Assembly: GCA_046481785.1 (NCBI GenBank)
Contig: JAWOJF010000065.1
Coordinates: forward strand, 1 to 14,127
Direction of reading: 5' to 3'
Length of the DNA stretch: 14,127 nucleotides
Source: JAWOJF01 sp046481785
GTDB lineage: Bacteria > Bacteroidota > Ignavibacteria > Ignavibacteriales > Ignavibacteriaceae
Positions 13,985-14,127 of this stretch are shown one piece after another. The notes under the pieces were generated by a model. It had not been told where the DNA came from. It searched no databases and saw only the letters and a program-made list of their open reading frames with translations. Numbering within the stretch: the first letter of the stretch is position 1; each line of letters begins with the position of its first letter. Both the position numbers and the translations under genes were made by a program.

Positions 13985-14127
13985 GGGGAATTCGATCTCG
14001 GGGTCGACCGCATGTGGAAGTACAAGGACCCCCAGAGCGGCGAGCTGCGGGCCCTCAAGGTGGACGAGCGCTACATCAACAGCGTCGAGGAGCGCCTGGG
14101 GCTCAAGACCGAGGAACAGCGCGACTC
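13985..14127 (+). CDS. prkA: Fragment of a PrkA-type serine protein kinase in foreign-looking GC-rich sequence
   Basis: The frame from 13985 to the window end reads GEFDLGVDRMWKYKDPQSGE, then LRALKVDERYINSVEERLGL and KTEEQRD. From memory this lines up with the C-terminal part of PrkA, where a DP-x-TGE turn is followed by a helix of the form IEEQIG. PrkA is an AAA-type Ser/Thr kinase or AAA+ ATP-dependent protease linked to stress and sporulation. Neither end is present: the frame is open upstream only to TGA 13943-13945 with no start codon, and the gene runs off the window. Of 47 codons 44 end in G or C, unlike every other gene here. It probably belongs to another genome joined at about 13946-13985. 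Confidence 0.6.

Noticed and set aside
13988..14008. EcoRI and SalI sites suggesting a cloning-vector linker
   Set aside because: Both sites lie within a continuous protein-coding frame that reads as PrkA, so they are not a polylinker; ligation at the EcoRI site remains only a possibility.

Overview
The window is AT-rich bacterial chromosome (roughly 35% GC by eye) carrying single-copy housekeeping and envelope genes, separated by gaps full of short palindromic repeats. Lipid A/LPS-type genes (two family-9 heptosyltransferase-like enzymes, a KDO-8-phosphate phosphatase), the MEP isoprenoid pathway, a split transketolase, a secreted DUF5060/DUF4038 glycoside hydrolase and a DUF3788 protein together point to a Gram-negative member of the Bacteroidota/Ignavibacteriota (FCB) group. 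This assignment is inference from gene content and style, not from a marker gene.

Layout. 1-450: no confident gene; possible decayed ORF ends, three small palindromes built on GTCC/GGAC, and five heptamer repeats that run up to the first start codon. 451-2556: a GT9 enzyme (+) and a GT4 enzyme (-), convergent with a 21-bp overlap. 2712-5545 (+): a second GT9 enzyme, a homocysteine S-methyltransferase and ispE, overlapping by 8 and 20 bp, so probably one transcript. 5556-6497 (-): ldcA. 6705-8482 (+): transketolase as two separate half-genes sharing one base. 8483-8855: a repeat element with two hairpins. 8856-9380 (+): kdsC. 9480-9905 (-): DUF3788. 10003-12337 (-): a STAS-like gene followed by the secreted glycosidase. 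12791-13723 (+): argF. 13726-13946: six copies of a 39-bp palindromic repeat.

After about 13950 the sequence changes abruptly. The last ~143 bases are GC-rich, 44 of 47 codons end in G or C, and they read as an internal piece of a PrkA-type serine protein kinase. This looks like a contig chimaera joined beside the repeat array, although recent insertion of foreign DNA cannot be excluded from sequence alone.

How the genes work together: the GT9/GT4 enzymes, kdsC and ldcA all serve the cell envelope (LPS inner core, KDO supply, peptidoglycan recycling). Transketolase supplies pentose and heptose phosphates that feed KDO and heptose synthesis. ispE supplies isoprenoid precursors for carrier lipids. 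argF, the methyltransferase and the glycosidase are metabolic genes with no obvious tie to their neighbours. I see no phage, CRISPR, toxin-antitoxin or defence system. The unusual content is in the repeats and at the right-hand junction.
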